Shown: positions 1 through 8,266 of the stretch, in pieces
Numbering within the stretch: position 1 is the first letter of the stretch
How the letters are laid out: the number at the start of each line of letters is the position of its first letter
Assembly (NCBI GenBank): GCA_000383735.1
Contig: KB912104.1
Coordinates: forward strand, 15,494-44,267
Direction: 5' to 3'
Source of the DNA: Verrucomicrobia bacterium SCGC AAA164-M04
GTDB taxonomy: Bacteria > Verrucomicrobiota > Verrucomicrobiae > Verrucomicrobiales > Akkermansiaceae
Length of the DNA: 28,774 nt
Translations under genes and position numbers: made by a program
The notes under the pieces: model-generated
Databases searched by the model: none
What the model saw: only the letters and a program-made list of their open reading frames with translations
What the model was told of the DNA's origin: nothing

Positions 1-2812
1 GTTCGAAATCCACAATGCAGGCCTTGGCACTGCCAAAATCCAGATACTTTGCGGTCCCCCGTGAATGCCAAAATGTCTCCTTCTGGATCCGGTATCCCGC
101 CACCGCACCCAGTTTCGTCACCTCCGCCTTACCCTCCAACAAGTCGATCAACGCTTTGCTGTATCCGCCGAAGATTGAATCACCAATGATCAACACCTTG
201 GGAGGATTTTTCTGATTCTTGGCATGCTTGATGATGAAATCGGCCATGGCTTGATCCTCAAAGAAGCCGGTCCAGTAATTGTGCCCCTGGCCTTCGAAGA
301 TCGTCACTGTCATCGGTCCGCCCAGGGACTTGTAACGCTTCTCCACGAGAAAGGAGTTGTCCATCGGCGGCACCAGCGTGTCGACGTCCCCGGTGTTGTG
401 ATAGATCGGCACCTTCGCCTTGGCGAGCGGTGCGAGCCGGTCGATCGGGTTGTGGCTCTTGAGTTCCTTGGCAAATTCCTCTTGCGACATCCCATACTTG
501 CCCGCAGCAGATTTCAACCCCGGGTAACTCGCCAGGTTGCAGACCGGATAAATCCCTGCGAGGCAGGCCACCGATTCGGGATGTTCAGCGGCCCAGTTGT
601 ACATCTGGGTGCCACCGTAGCTTCGAGCCAACATGCAGGCCTTCTTGGTCAAGCCATGCTTCTCGGTAAGCTCCTTGTGAAACGCGGTGAAAATCTTGCG
701 CCCGGCCGGCGTTCCGAAATCGCCCTTCACATCGATCCCGGCGACCGCGATACCATTATCCAGGCACTGCTTCATCATCCACTGCTCGAGCTTTCCGGGC
801 AGCTTGTAGTCGGAAGGACAATACCAGAGCCACGGCGTCTTCTGCCCGGCGTCCACTCCCTCGGGCAGGGCCAAATAAGCGTCATGCCCCGCCACCTGGA
901 GGAACTTGGAATTGGGCGGGAAGATCTTCCCGCTACCCTTCTTACAGCTAAGTCCACCAGGTACCGCTTTCTTTTTCACGTCCTCTACCAGTTCGATTCG
1001 CCTAAGAACTTGCCATGCGTTTGAATCAGTGAGCTTGATTTTTTGTTTGGTCTTCTGGTCGGTGAGACTGATGGAGAAGGTCGTAATCCCCGACCACTCA
1101 AGGGCATTTCCATCTTTGTTTTTGAAGTCGGCAGGAGTGAGAGTGATTGTGGTGGGACCGTCTCCCTCAATTCGACGACCATGATTAAAGCTGCCCAAGT
1201 CTCTCCCATTTCCGAGGAATTTACTGTCAACGCCAAGGCCGAGAAGGAGCGGTTGGTCTTTCTTCAAGTTGAAGATGAGAGCGAGTTTACGTTCGGCAGA
1301 TGTGTCGAGTTCAGGATCCTGAAACTTGTAGGTCCTGATGGAGGATTGATCACGAGAAGACCAGCTCCCGATTCCTTTTGAGAAGTCATCGACCAAACCG
1401 GTTTTAGGAAGTCGAGTCATGGCACCAAGATCAATATCTTCAGGAATATGGGTATGAAGATCGGAATTTAGAGTGAAGCTGGTGGTAGTATTTCCACGTT
1501 CAAGGGGCTCCGCTTGGGCAAGTCGATATCGGCATAGAGCAAAGGCATAGATCGGCAATTGGGAATGCACCTTAAAATTAGCTTTCCAAGTATCCCCCTC
1601 CCTAGTCGCGCTTGCCCGCTTCCAGAATCGCGTCACACAATTAGGATCGTAGCTATAGTAAATTTCGGTTTCAACAAGACGATCCAAACTGGACGGAATC
1701 ACCGAAAAATGGGCTCGGCCATTTTCAATCTTAAAAGTGGATGGAGGAGTTTTCGGAATATTTTGCTCTCGCCCAGCGAGGTGCTCTTGGAACCAAAGAT
1801 TAAGGAGAACCCACTGCTCGGGACCTGGCCCGTGATTCGCATGAAGGTTACTGGTGACGCGCCAATTTTGGTGAGGAAGGAGGTCCATCGATTGATAAAT
1901 ACGCGCAAAGGCAGAATGGAAATCATTCGATGAAGTAATAAACATGACGGGACATTTCACGGAAGGCCAGTAAGCAGACGGATCGATCGTTTTTTGATAG
2001 AGACCAGGATTCTTAAAATGATTACCGATACTCGTGCGGGGAATCCCTGGGAAATCTATATGAAGAAAACCGGCTCCTCCGACGAAAGGGGCGACAGCCT
2101 TGAGACGAGGGTCAGTGGCAGTCATGGAAGTAATGGTTCCGCCCATTGAGAATCCAGTGAACCCAAGTCGCTCTGGATCAACCTCGGCTTGTTCCTCCAG
2201 AAAGGTGATGGCCCGACGGGCTGCCACCGCGAGGAGGAACCAATTGGCATTTCGCGGACTTGCGATGGGGTCAATCGTGTATTGATCAGCTTGCAGGGAA
2301 CGCTTCCAACCCTTGCGCAACGCTTTTGAGTAAAAGCGCGGACCTTGGGATGGATCGACAGCTCCCCAATCCGTTCCCCATTTATTTTCGGGATCGAGAT
2401 CTGCTTCGAGCGGACGCCCCAGCCAATTAATATCGATCGTCGCAAAGCCTTGGGACGCATAATAATGGCCTCGCCTTCGGTCTGCACGCTGACCCCCACC
2501 ATGGCTCCAAACAAAAGCCGGGTTTTTCTTACCATTTTCAGGAAAACAGTAGTAGGCCGCAATACGGGCACCTGCTCCTTTAAAAGTGCCCACCTTAAAA
2601 CTAACGAGACGAGAGACCACACCACCTTCTTTCCACTCGTGATGAACTTTGACTTCAAGTGGTTCAGCTTTGGAATCATAGCTCTTCCAGAGCGCGGCCG
2701 CAGATTGGGGGACCTCGTCAGCACGAGTATAGGGCGAGAAAGTGTCCTTAGCCGGAAGGGCAAGAACGCAAAAGATCGAAAAAAAAGAAAAGAGATCAAT
2801 TGAGCGGAGCAT
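1..2812 (-). CDS. Secreted multi-domain esterase: two alpha/beta hydrolases plus SGNH domain (partial, C-terminus off the edge)
   Basis: One uninterrupted frame runs from ATG at 2812 to base 2 (937 codons, no stop), so the gene is cut by the left edge. Residues 1-21 form a signal peptide (MLRSIDLFSFFSIF...). Domain 1, about 25-360, is an acetyl-xylan-esterase-like alpha/beta hydrolase: oxyanion motif HGGG at 104, nucleophile GFSMGG with Ser222, acid Asp297 (TSSNDFH), and His324 or His327 (HANHGPG). Residues about 370-620 are beta-rich; LVDDFSKGIGSW resembles the start of a CIA30/galactose-binding-like sandwich. Domain 2, about 640-860, is a second hydrolase: Ser731 (ARSYGG), Asp811 (GDVDTLVP), His844 (GQGHNYW). 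From about 870 an SGNH domain starts with GDSIFGG (Ser879). The family fold predicts removal of acyl groups from polysaccharide outside the cytoplasm; the substrate is not known. DNA below about 960 is richer in GC than the rest. The strong antisense frames across it are shadows. Confidence 0.85.
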   Translation of the reverse strand, partial: MLRSIDLFSFFSIFCVLALPAKDTFSPYTRADEVPQSAAALWKSYDSKAEPLEVKVHHEWKEGGVVSRLVSFKVGTFKGAGARIAAYYCFPENGKKNPAFVWSHGGGQRADRRRGHYYASQGFATIDINWLGRPLEADLDPENKWGTDWGAVDPSQGPRFYSKALRKGWKRSLQADQYTIDPIASPRNANWFLLAVAARRAITFLEEQAEVDPERLGFTGFSMGGTITSMTATDPRLKAVAPFVGGAGFLHIDFPGIPRTSIGNHFKNPGLYQKTIDPSAYWPSVKCPVMFITSSNDFHSAFARIYQSMDLLPHQNWRVTSNLHANHGPGPEQWVLLNLWFQEHLAGREQNIPKTPPSTFKIENGRAHFSVIPSSLDRLVETEIYYSYDPNCVTRFWKRASATREGDTWKANFKVHSQLPIYAFALCRYRLAQAEPLERGNTTTSFTLNSDLHTHIPEDIDLGAMTRLPKTGLVDDFSKGIGSWSSRDQSSIRTYKFQDPELDTSAERKLALIFNLKKDQPLLLGLGVDSKFLGNGRDLGSFNHGRRIEGDGPTTITLTPADFKNKDGNALEWSGITTFSISLTDQKTKQKIKLTDSNAWQVLRRIELVEDVKKKAVPGGLSCKKGSGKIFPPNSKFLQVAGHDAYLALPEGVDAGQKTPWLWYCPSDYKLPGKLEQWMMKQCLDNGIAVAGIDVKGDFGTPAGRKIFTAFHKELTEKHGLTKKACMLARSYGGTQMYNWAAEHPESVACLAGIYPVCNLASYPGLKSAAGKYGMSQEEFAKELKSHNPIDRLAPLAKAKVPIYHNTGDVDTLVPPMDNSFLVEKRYKSLGGPMTVTIFEGQGHNYWTGFFEDQAMADFIIKHAKNQKNPPKVLIIGDSIFGGYSKALIDLLEGKAEVTKLGAVAGYRIQKETFWHSRGTAKYLDFGSAKACIVDFE

Positions 2813-3040
2813 CGTTCTTTTTACGTTCGGGAGGGACCCATTGTTCATCCTATTTTGGGGGACCAAACGCTCCGAATGGTTCAATTTATTCCTAATGATC
2901 GGGAAGTGCCATTCGAATAAGCCACATCTTGCCTACTCATCGATCTTCACGATCTTTAAAAGCAGCTTCCTTCGAAAGTTGAACTCTGTTATCCGAATCT
3001 TCTTCACATCGGGAAATCTAAATAAAAAGGGCTTTTACTG

Positions 3041-3052
3041 TAACTAGAGTTA
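3041..3052. promoter_or_regulatory. Short inverted repeat just upstream of the kinase gene
   Basis: TAACT-AG-AGTTA ends four bases before the kinase ATG at 3057. The arms are only 5 bp, so this could be chance in AT-rich DNA. The rest of the 244-base gap 2813-3056 shows no gene and no convincing promoter for either divergent gene. Confidence 0.2.
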
Positions 3053-3056
3053 TTAG

Positions 3057-4871
3057 ATGGCTCAGGAACCCACTGAAATGACTCAACCAGCTTCTCCTAA
3101 CTGTCCCCAGTGCGGAAACCCGATTCCTGATAATGCTCCTTCCGGCCTCTGTCCGGCTTGTGTTTTAGGTCGAGCCGCGACCACGGCAAACCAGACGAAA
3201 CCCAATCCAAAATCCCCCCCACCTTCCCTAGAGGAACTCGCCCCCCACTTTCCCGATCTCGAGATCCTAGAAATGATCGGCTTTGGAGGGATGGGGGTCG
3301 TCTACAAAGCCCGACAGCCCAAGCTCGAACGCTTGGTCGCACTTAAGATTCTTCACGTCCAAGACGACGATCCATCTTTCGAAGAACGGTTCCACCGGGA
3401 AGCCCGAGTTCTAGCTCGCCTTGACCACCCCAACATCGTCACCATCTTCGACTTCGGCACAGCAGGCCCTTACCACTTTCTCGTGATGGAACTCATCGAT
3501 GGGGTCAACCTGCGGCAAGCCATGCAGTCAGGTCGTTTCACACCGGATGAAGCACTTACCCTAGTACAAGAAATGTGTGCCGCCCTGAAATCCGCCCATG
3601 AAGATGGAATTCTTCACCGTGACATCAAACCAGAAAACGTTCTCCTCGATTCGCAGGGCCGCCTTAAAATTGCCGATTTCGGGATTGCAAAAATCATCGG
3701 GCCAGATGAACCCGCAAACTTCACTCTGACCCGGCAAGATTCAATTCTGGGATCGCCCCAGTATATGGCGCCTGAGCAAATCGAATCACCAGAAGATGTC
3801 GACCAAAGAGCCGATATTTACTCGCTTGGTGTTGTTTTCTACGAGCTTCTAACTGGAGAGCTCCCACTGGGCCGATTTGCGGCACCCTCTGCTAAAAACG
3901 AAGTCGACACCCGCATTGATGACATTGTCCTACGGACCCTAGAAAAAGAAAGAGAGGTTCGCTTCCAAACCGCTGCAGATGTCAGCACTAAGGTGGCCTC
4001 TCTTTCCAAATCCCCTCCTCTCCCCTCTGCCAATCGCAGCAAAGGCGCACCGGCTCGCTTCGCAACACTCTCCGCGATCCTCACCGCCATCAGCCTTCCG
4101 TTAATTTATATCATCTTCTTCACTTTTAGCTCATATTCTGAGTCTCTTGCACCCGAAACTCCCAATCAGTTATCTGAGGAAATTTCACGAAACCTGTGGA
4201 AACCCATCCTTGGAATTGGCGCAGCAATCCTCTCCGTCACCACAGCAATCATCGGCTTCGTTTTCGGGTTAAGCTCCCTACGAGAAATCCGTCAATCCGA
4301 GGGACTAAAAAGCGGTCTCTCGCGAGCGACCTTAGCCACCGTCACTTGGCCCATTCTGATTTTCCTAGCCATCGTGGCCTCGTCCGTAGGCGCTAGTATC
4401 CCTACCTCATTTCCCATCTTAGCTCTCCTTCTTGCCGTAAGCTTTGGGCTAATTTACTGGGCTCTCATCCCGCCTCTCTTACACTGGGCACGTCACCAAA
4501 AGAGTCCCGGGCCTCGTTTCAGCCGAGTCACAAGCATCCTTGCTTCCTACTTTACGGTTCTAGTAACCATTTCAATGATCCAAACCACAGTGACAATAAC
4601 CGCCTCCAACACATTATCCTCTTCTTCACATATCTTCCCGTTTTACGGTGAACATTCTCGGGTGCAAATTAAGATCAAGGATTTTAATCTCACAGTGAAC
4701 GGAAGAAACTATGGTCAGGTCGAAGATGGTGACCAAATTCGTGTGAAAAAAGGAAAGGTCTTCCGGAACTCCTATCAGATCACCTCCCCTGATCATGAAA
4801 AATGGGTCCCCGATTTTCCTGTTCCATCATCAAAACCGGATGAGGAGAGAGCCATCCCACCTCAGGAGTAA
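3057..4871 (+). CDS. Membrane-bound Ser/Thr protein kinase with N-terminal zinc ribbon
   Basis: A 604-residue protein. It opens with a zinc ribbon (CPQC at 16-19, CPAC at 32-35) of the kind common on Verrucomicrobia/Planctomycete kinases. The kinase domain spans about 69-320: glycine loop GFGGMG (75-80), Lys97 in VALK, HRDIKPEN with catalytic Asp189, DFG (207-209) and APE (238-240). All catalytic residues are present, so it should be active. After it come about five hydrophobic segments (roughly 336-358, 383-405, 427-447, 452-475, 491-512) and a soluble tail of about 85 residues, probably extracytoplasmic and possibly the sensor. The stop overlaps the start of the sigma factor gene by one base (TAATG), implying co-translation and a shared pathway. 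Linked kinase/ECF sigma pairs are known from Xanthomonas, Vibrio and Planctomycetes. The signal and the phosphorylation site are not visible. Confidence 0.93.
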   Translation: MAQEPTEMTQPASPNCPQCGNPIPDNAPSGLCPACVLGRAATTANQTKPNPKSPPPSLEELAPHFPDLEILEMIGFGGMGVVYKARQPKLERLVALKILHVQDDDPSFEERFHREARVLARLDHPNIVTIFDFGTAGPYHFLVMELIDGVNLRQAMQSGRFTPDEALTLVQEMCAALKSAHEDGILHRDIKPENVLLDSQGRLKIADFGIAKIIGPDEPANFTLTRQDSILGSPQYMAPEQIESPEDVDQRADIYSLGVVFYELLTGELPLGRFAAPSAKNEVDTRIDDIVLRTLEKEREVRFQTAADVSTKVASLSKSPPLPSANRSKGAPARFATLSAILTAISLPLIYIIFFTFSSYSESLAPETPNQLSEEISRNLWKPILGIGAAILSVTTAIIGFVFGLSSLREIRQSEGLKSGLSRATLATVTWPILIFLAIVASSVGASIPTSFPILALLLAVSFGLIYWALIPPLLHWARHQKSPGPRFSRVTSILASYFTVLVTISMIQTTVTITASNTLSSSSHIFPFYGEHSRVQIKIKDFNLTVNGRNYGQVEDGDQIRVKKGKVFRNSYQITSPDHEKWVPDFPVPSSKPDEERAIPPQE

Positions 4872-5602
4872 TGATTTCGGCATCAAAAAATTTCCACACC
4901 ACTCGCTGGACGATTGTGCGTAAAGCACAAGGCGAAACTCCTGAAGCTAAATCCGCACTCTCCGAGCTATGTCAGGCCTACTATACCCCAATCTTTCGCT
5001 TCCTTCTCCTTGAAGGAAAATCTCGAGACGAAGCGGAAGAATTGAGCCAAAGTTTTTTTGCCCGCCTCCTTGGGAAGAATTCGATCCATCATGCTGATCA
5101 AAAAAAAGGTCGCTTCCGTTCCTATCTTCTCGGTGCCCTAAAGCATTTTTTAGCAGAGGATCGTCGTAATAAAGGACGCCTCAAACGAGGAGGAAATATT
5201 AAACACCAATCACTCGATGAACCGGCTACCGAGACCACCTCTAGTCCCCAGCTCACCGACCCCACCAGCTCCATCCCTGATTCTTACTTTGACCGCGAAT
5301 GGGCCTTCGCGCTGATGGACCGAGGACTCCGGACTGTCGAAGCGACCTTCACAAAAAATGGAAAACCCATTCACTTTAAAATACTTAAAGCTTGGCTCAT
5401 GGGCGATTCCACAACCCTCTGCCAAGCCTCAGCTGCCACAACTCTCAACCTTTCCCCCGGCGCAATCAAAGTCTCAATTCACCGCCTCCGAAAAGACTTC
5501 GCAGACGCTATTCGTGCTGAAATCGCACAAACTGTCGACACCCCCGAGGAGATCTCTCAAGAACTCCATTACCTGATCGAAGTCATCTCCAAGGTTTCCT
5601 GA
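4871..5602 (+). CDS. ECF-like RNA polymerase sigma factor, kinase-linked
   Basis: A 243-residue protein. Region 2 lies at about 10-105: the start TTRWTIVRKAQ, then EAEELSQSFFARLL (promoter-melting and core-binding helices) and a basic stretch DRRNKGRLKRGG. A linker of about 45 residues leads to region 4 at about 170-225, with ATTLNLSPGAIKVSIHRLRK as the helix-turn-helix. There is no anti-sigma gene beside it; the kinase upstream, with which it overlaps by one base, is the likely controller. It has one of the few good ribosome-binding sites in the window (AGGAG, 3 bases before ATG), lying inside the end of the kinase gene. Direct phosphorylation by the kinase is inference from similar pairs. 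Confidence 0.88.
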   Translation: MISASKNFHTTRWTIVRKAQGETPEAKSALSELCQAYYTPIFRFLLLEGKSRDEAEELSQSFFARLLGKNSIHHADQKKGRFRSYLLGALKHFLAEDRRNKGRLKRGGNIKHQSLDEPATETTSSPQLTDPTSSIPDSYFDREWAFALMDRGLRTVEATFTKNGKPIHFKILKAWLMGDSTTLCQASAATTLNLSPGAIKVSIHRLRKDFADAIRAEIAQTVDTPEEISQELHYLIEVISKVS

Positions 5603-5845
5603 ATTTAAATCCTCAGCGTCTGCGCCTCAAGCATCAGGGCCTTGATCTCAAACTCACAGAGATTGAAGGAGCAACATTCATCCCCGATATTATTGGCCTA
5701 AACAAGTTCGGTGATCTCTCCTGAGCACAGCCCAAGCTCAATCAACACAAAATCACCAGTCTGTCCTCCCCCCAATCTTTTTGGGAGGAAAAGTTCCCAG
5801 CACTCGACATTTCTTGCTGTTCCGCTACCCCTCCTCCTGCAGCCC
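5603..5845 (+). other. Gap with an ATG-less open stretch, possible gene remnant
   Basis: After the sigma factor stop, the frame 5599-5724 is open and reads as plausible protein (for example TEIEGATFIPDIIGLNKFGD) ending at TGA 5722-5724, but it has no ATG and no family I recognise. It could be a decayed 3' end. An in-frame extension of the ABC-F gene to 5711 exists but is rejected because the homologous region begins at 5846. No terminator is seen here. Confidence 0.2.
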
Positions 5846-7726
5846 ATGACTCTTTTTTCCGCAAACGAACTCCGCCTCGCTTACGGCCACCAAACCCTCC
5901 TCGATGGCGTCACGGTCGCAATTTCTGCTGGTGAGAAAGTCGGCCTCGTCGGACGCAATGGATGCGGGAAAACTTCTCTTCTCAAAATCCTCGCCAATGA
6001 AAACCAAGCTGACTCCGGAGAAACCTCGGCCCGCCGCGGCCTCCGTATCGGCTACCTCCCCCAAGAGTTCGAGCTCGACCCCGCCCTCTCGGTTTACGAC
6101 AACATCGCCGCCGGTGCTGCCGACGTCGCCACAGCCGTTACCCGCTATGAGAATGGCGACGGTAGTGAATCCGAACTCGCCGACCTCCTCACTCTGATTG
6201 AACACACCGACGGCTGGAATCTCGACGCTCGCATTAAATCCCTTTCAAACGCCCTCTTTACTCCGCCACTCGAATCCGAGACAGGGCCACTTTCCGGTGG
6301 TGAAAAACGGCGCGTCGCCCTGTGCAGTGCCCTTGCTTCACAACCCGATCTTCTGCTCCTTGACGAACCGACCAACCACCTCGATTCCGAATCAATCCGT
6401 TGGTTGGAAGACTTTCTCAAAACTTACACCGGTGCCGTGATCTTCGTCACCCACGACCGCTACTTCCTCAACGTCATCGCCACTCGCATCATCGAGATCT
6501 CGGATGGCAAAGCTTACTCCCATCCCGGAAACTACACCGCCTTTCTCGAGTCGAAGGCAGCCCGGCAGGAAATCGCCGAGAACACCGAAAAGAAGCGCCA
6601 AAAATTTCTTAAGGACGAACTCAAATGGGTCAAAGCAGGCGTCAAAGCCCGCACCACCAAATCCCGCTCCCGCCTTGATGCATTCTATGAAGTCAAAGAT
6701 CAGGATGCTCCCGTTCGCGAAGGTGAAATTGATCTTCTTATCCCTCCTCCTCCAAGACTCGGCAATACCATTGTTGATCTTGAAGACGTCTCCATCACCT
6801 TAGGAGACCGCACCCTATTCCGTAGCGTGAACCTCTCTCTCGAAGAAGGCCAATGCACCGGTATCGTGGGTAAAAACGGCGTTGGCAAATCAACCCTCCT
6901 GAAAATCTGTCTCCAACAACTTGAGCCGACCTCCGGAAAGGCTATCCTCGGTAAGCAGGTGAAAATCAACTACATCGACCAGTCCCGGATGCAGCTCGAT
7001 GGCACCGGTTCCCTCCTCGATGAAATTTCGGACGGAAACGAAAAGATCGAATTTGGCGCCGAGATTCTCGGCGCCCGCGCCTACCTCCGCCGCTTCCTTT
7101 TCTCCGACGAACGGATCAATGAACGCGTCGATCTCCTCTCAGGAGGTGAACGCGCCCGCCTCATGCTCGCCAAGGTTCTCAAAACCGGAGGCAACCTCAT
7201 CGTCCTTGACGAGCCCACTAACGATCTCGACTTACAATCGCTCAGGATGCTCGAAGAAGCCCTTTCGGCTTTCCCAGGCACCATTCTTGTCGTCTCACAC
7301 GACCGCTACTTCCTCGACCGTATTTGTGATCAAATCGTAGCCTTCGAAGACGATGGCGTAAAAGTCAGCCCGGGCAATTTCTCATACTATCTTGAGAAAC
7401 GACAAGCACGTGAAAACGCCGCGCGAGCTCAAGCCACCGCTGCCAACCGTGCAGCTAAAAAACGGGCCTCTGAGAAAAAGGATAAACCAAGAAAGCTCAC
7501 CATGGCCGAAGCCAAAGAACTCGAAACCCTAGAGGAAAAGGTGATGGAGGCCGACGATGCGGTCACTACTCTGCAAGAGAAACTTTCTTCGCCCGAAGTC
7601 CAAACCAACTTTGAACAAATCCCCGTTGTCATGGCAGAACTTGAAGCTGCCAAGAAAGTGGCCGACGGACTTATCAACCGCTGGGAGTTTCTCGAAGAGG
7701 TGAAAGCGAATTCACCAATCAAATAG
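5846..7726 (+). CDS. uup: ABC-F family ATPase, Uup type
   Basis: A soluble duplicated ABC protein of 626 residues without membrane segments. The first ATPase has Walker A GRNGCGKT (36-43), signature LSGGEKRR (about 149) and Walker B LLLDEPTNHLD (Asp173, Glu174). The second has GKNGVGKST (about 342), LSGGERAR (about 431) and VLDEPTNDLD (Asp455, Glu456). A charged linker about 235-290 joins them, and residues about 540-626 form a coiled coil, the C-terminal feature that marks Uup among ABC-F proteins. Uup relatives act on ribosomes and on branched DNA intermediates. The start at MTLFSANELRLAYG fits the family; an upstream ATG at 5711 would add 45 unrelated Pro/Ser-rich residues. The gene for YjdM follows after 16 bases, so the two are probably co-transcribed. 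Confidence 0.9.
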   Translation: MTLFSANELRLAYGHQTLLDGVTVAISAGEKVGLVGRNGCGKTSLLKILANENQADSGETSARRGLRIGYLPQEFELDPALSVYDNIAAGAADVATAVTRYENGDGSESELADLLTLIEHTDGWNLDARIKSLSNALFTPPLESETGPLSGGEKRRVALCSALASQPDLLLLDEPTNHLDSESIRWLEDFLKTYTGAVIFVTHDRYFLNVIATRIIEISDGKAYSHPGNYTAFLESKAARQEIAENTEKKRQKFLKDELKWVKAGVKARTTKSRSRLDAFYEVKDQDAPVREGEIDLLIPPPPRLGNTIVDLEDVSITLGDRTLFRSVNLSLEEGQCTGIVGKNGVGKSTLLKICLQQLEPTSGKAILGKQVKINYIDQSRMQLDGTGSLLDEISDGNEKIEFGAEILGARAYLRRFLFSDERINERVDLLSGGERARLMLAKVLKTGGNLIVLDEPTNDLDLQSLRMLEEALSAFPGTILVVSHDRYFLDRICDQIVAFEDDGVKVSPGNFSYYLEKRQARENAARAQATAANRAAKKRASEKKDKPRKLTMAEAKELETLEEKVMEADDAVTTLQEKLSSPEVQTNFEQIPVVMAELEAAKKVADGLINRWEFLEEVKANSPIK

Positions 7727-7742
7727 AAAGTCTCTATAAGTT

Positions 7743-8084
7743 ATGTCGACCATCCCCAACTGCCCCGAGTGCAACTCGGAATACGTTTACAAAAACGGAA
7801 CACTCTTCGCCTGCCCCGATTGTGGACACGAATGGTCGGCCGAAGAAGCAGCGGCGGCAGCGGAAGCTCTCATCCTCCGTGACGCTCACGGAAACGAGCT
7901 CAACTCTGGCGACACCGTACAACTCACCAAGGACCTCAAAGTTAAGGGCACTTCCACCACTCTTAAGATCGGCACCAAGGTCAAGAATATCCGGATCACC
8001 CCTGGGGCGGATCACGATATTGACTGCAAAGTAGATGGCATTGGCCCCATGAAATTGAAGTCACAGTTTGTCAAAAAGATCTAA
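7743..8084 (+). CDS. yjdM: YjdM/PhnA family zinc-ribbon protein
   Basis: A 113-residue protein. The N-terminal zinc ribbon CPEC (8-11) ... CPDC (24-27) is followed by HEW and the typical PhnA domain, with DAHGNELNSGDTVQLTKDLKVKG and the ending GIGPMKLKSQFVKK. The length matches the family. Despite the historical name phnA, YjdM is not phosphonoacetate hydrolase and its biochemical role is unsettled. It sits 16 bases after the Uup gene and is followed by a two-way terminator. Cytoplasmic. Confidence 0.93.
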   Translation: MSTIPNCPECNSEYVYKNGTLFACPDCGHEWSAEEAAAAAEALILRDAHGNELNSGDTVQLTKDLKVKGTSTTLKIGTKVKNIRITPGADHDIDCKVDGIGPMKLKSQFVKKI

Positions 8085-8211
8085 GCTACGTTTTTTCGTT
8101 TGTAGGCATACGGTTTGCCTCTTTCCTCTCTTCCTAGAAATTCGGAACTGAGTAACCGTCACTAAAGGATCCTTCAAACCCGATATAAAAAAGAACAAAA
8201 GTGATCCTAAA

Positions 8212-8243
8212 AAAGCCCCGCTCGCTTTCACGAACGGGGCTTT
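8212..8243. terminator. Bidirectional intrinsic terminator between yjdM and ppdK
   Basis: AAAGCCCCG (8212-8220) pairs perfectly with CGGGGCTTT (8235-8243) over a 14-base loop. T-rich DNA follows on the plus side (TTTGGAATTTTTT) and an A-run precedes it, giving a U-tract on the minus side. It lies between two convergent genes. Confidence 0.9.
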
Positions 8244-8266
8244 GGAATTTTTTGGTTCGTTAGCCC

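Noticed and set aside
224..1024. Plus-strand frame of 266 codons
   Set aside because: It is antisense to the minus-strand esterase, whose frame carries signal peptide, triads and domain motifs; the plus-strand translation matches no family.
2122..2799. Minus-strand frame of 225 codons inside the esterase gene
   Set aside because: It is a different minus-strand frame overlapping the N-terminal hydrolase, which reads GFSMGG and HGGG in the real frame; this one has no motif.
5711..5845. 45-codon N-terminal extension of the Uup-like gene
   Set aside because: The extension is Pro/Ser-rich without similarity to ABC-F proteins; the family begins at MTLFSANELR.
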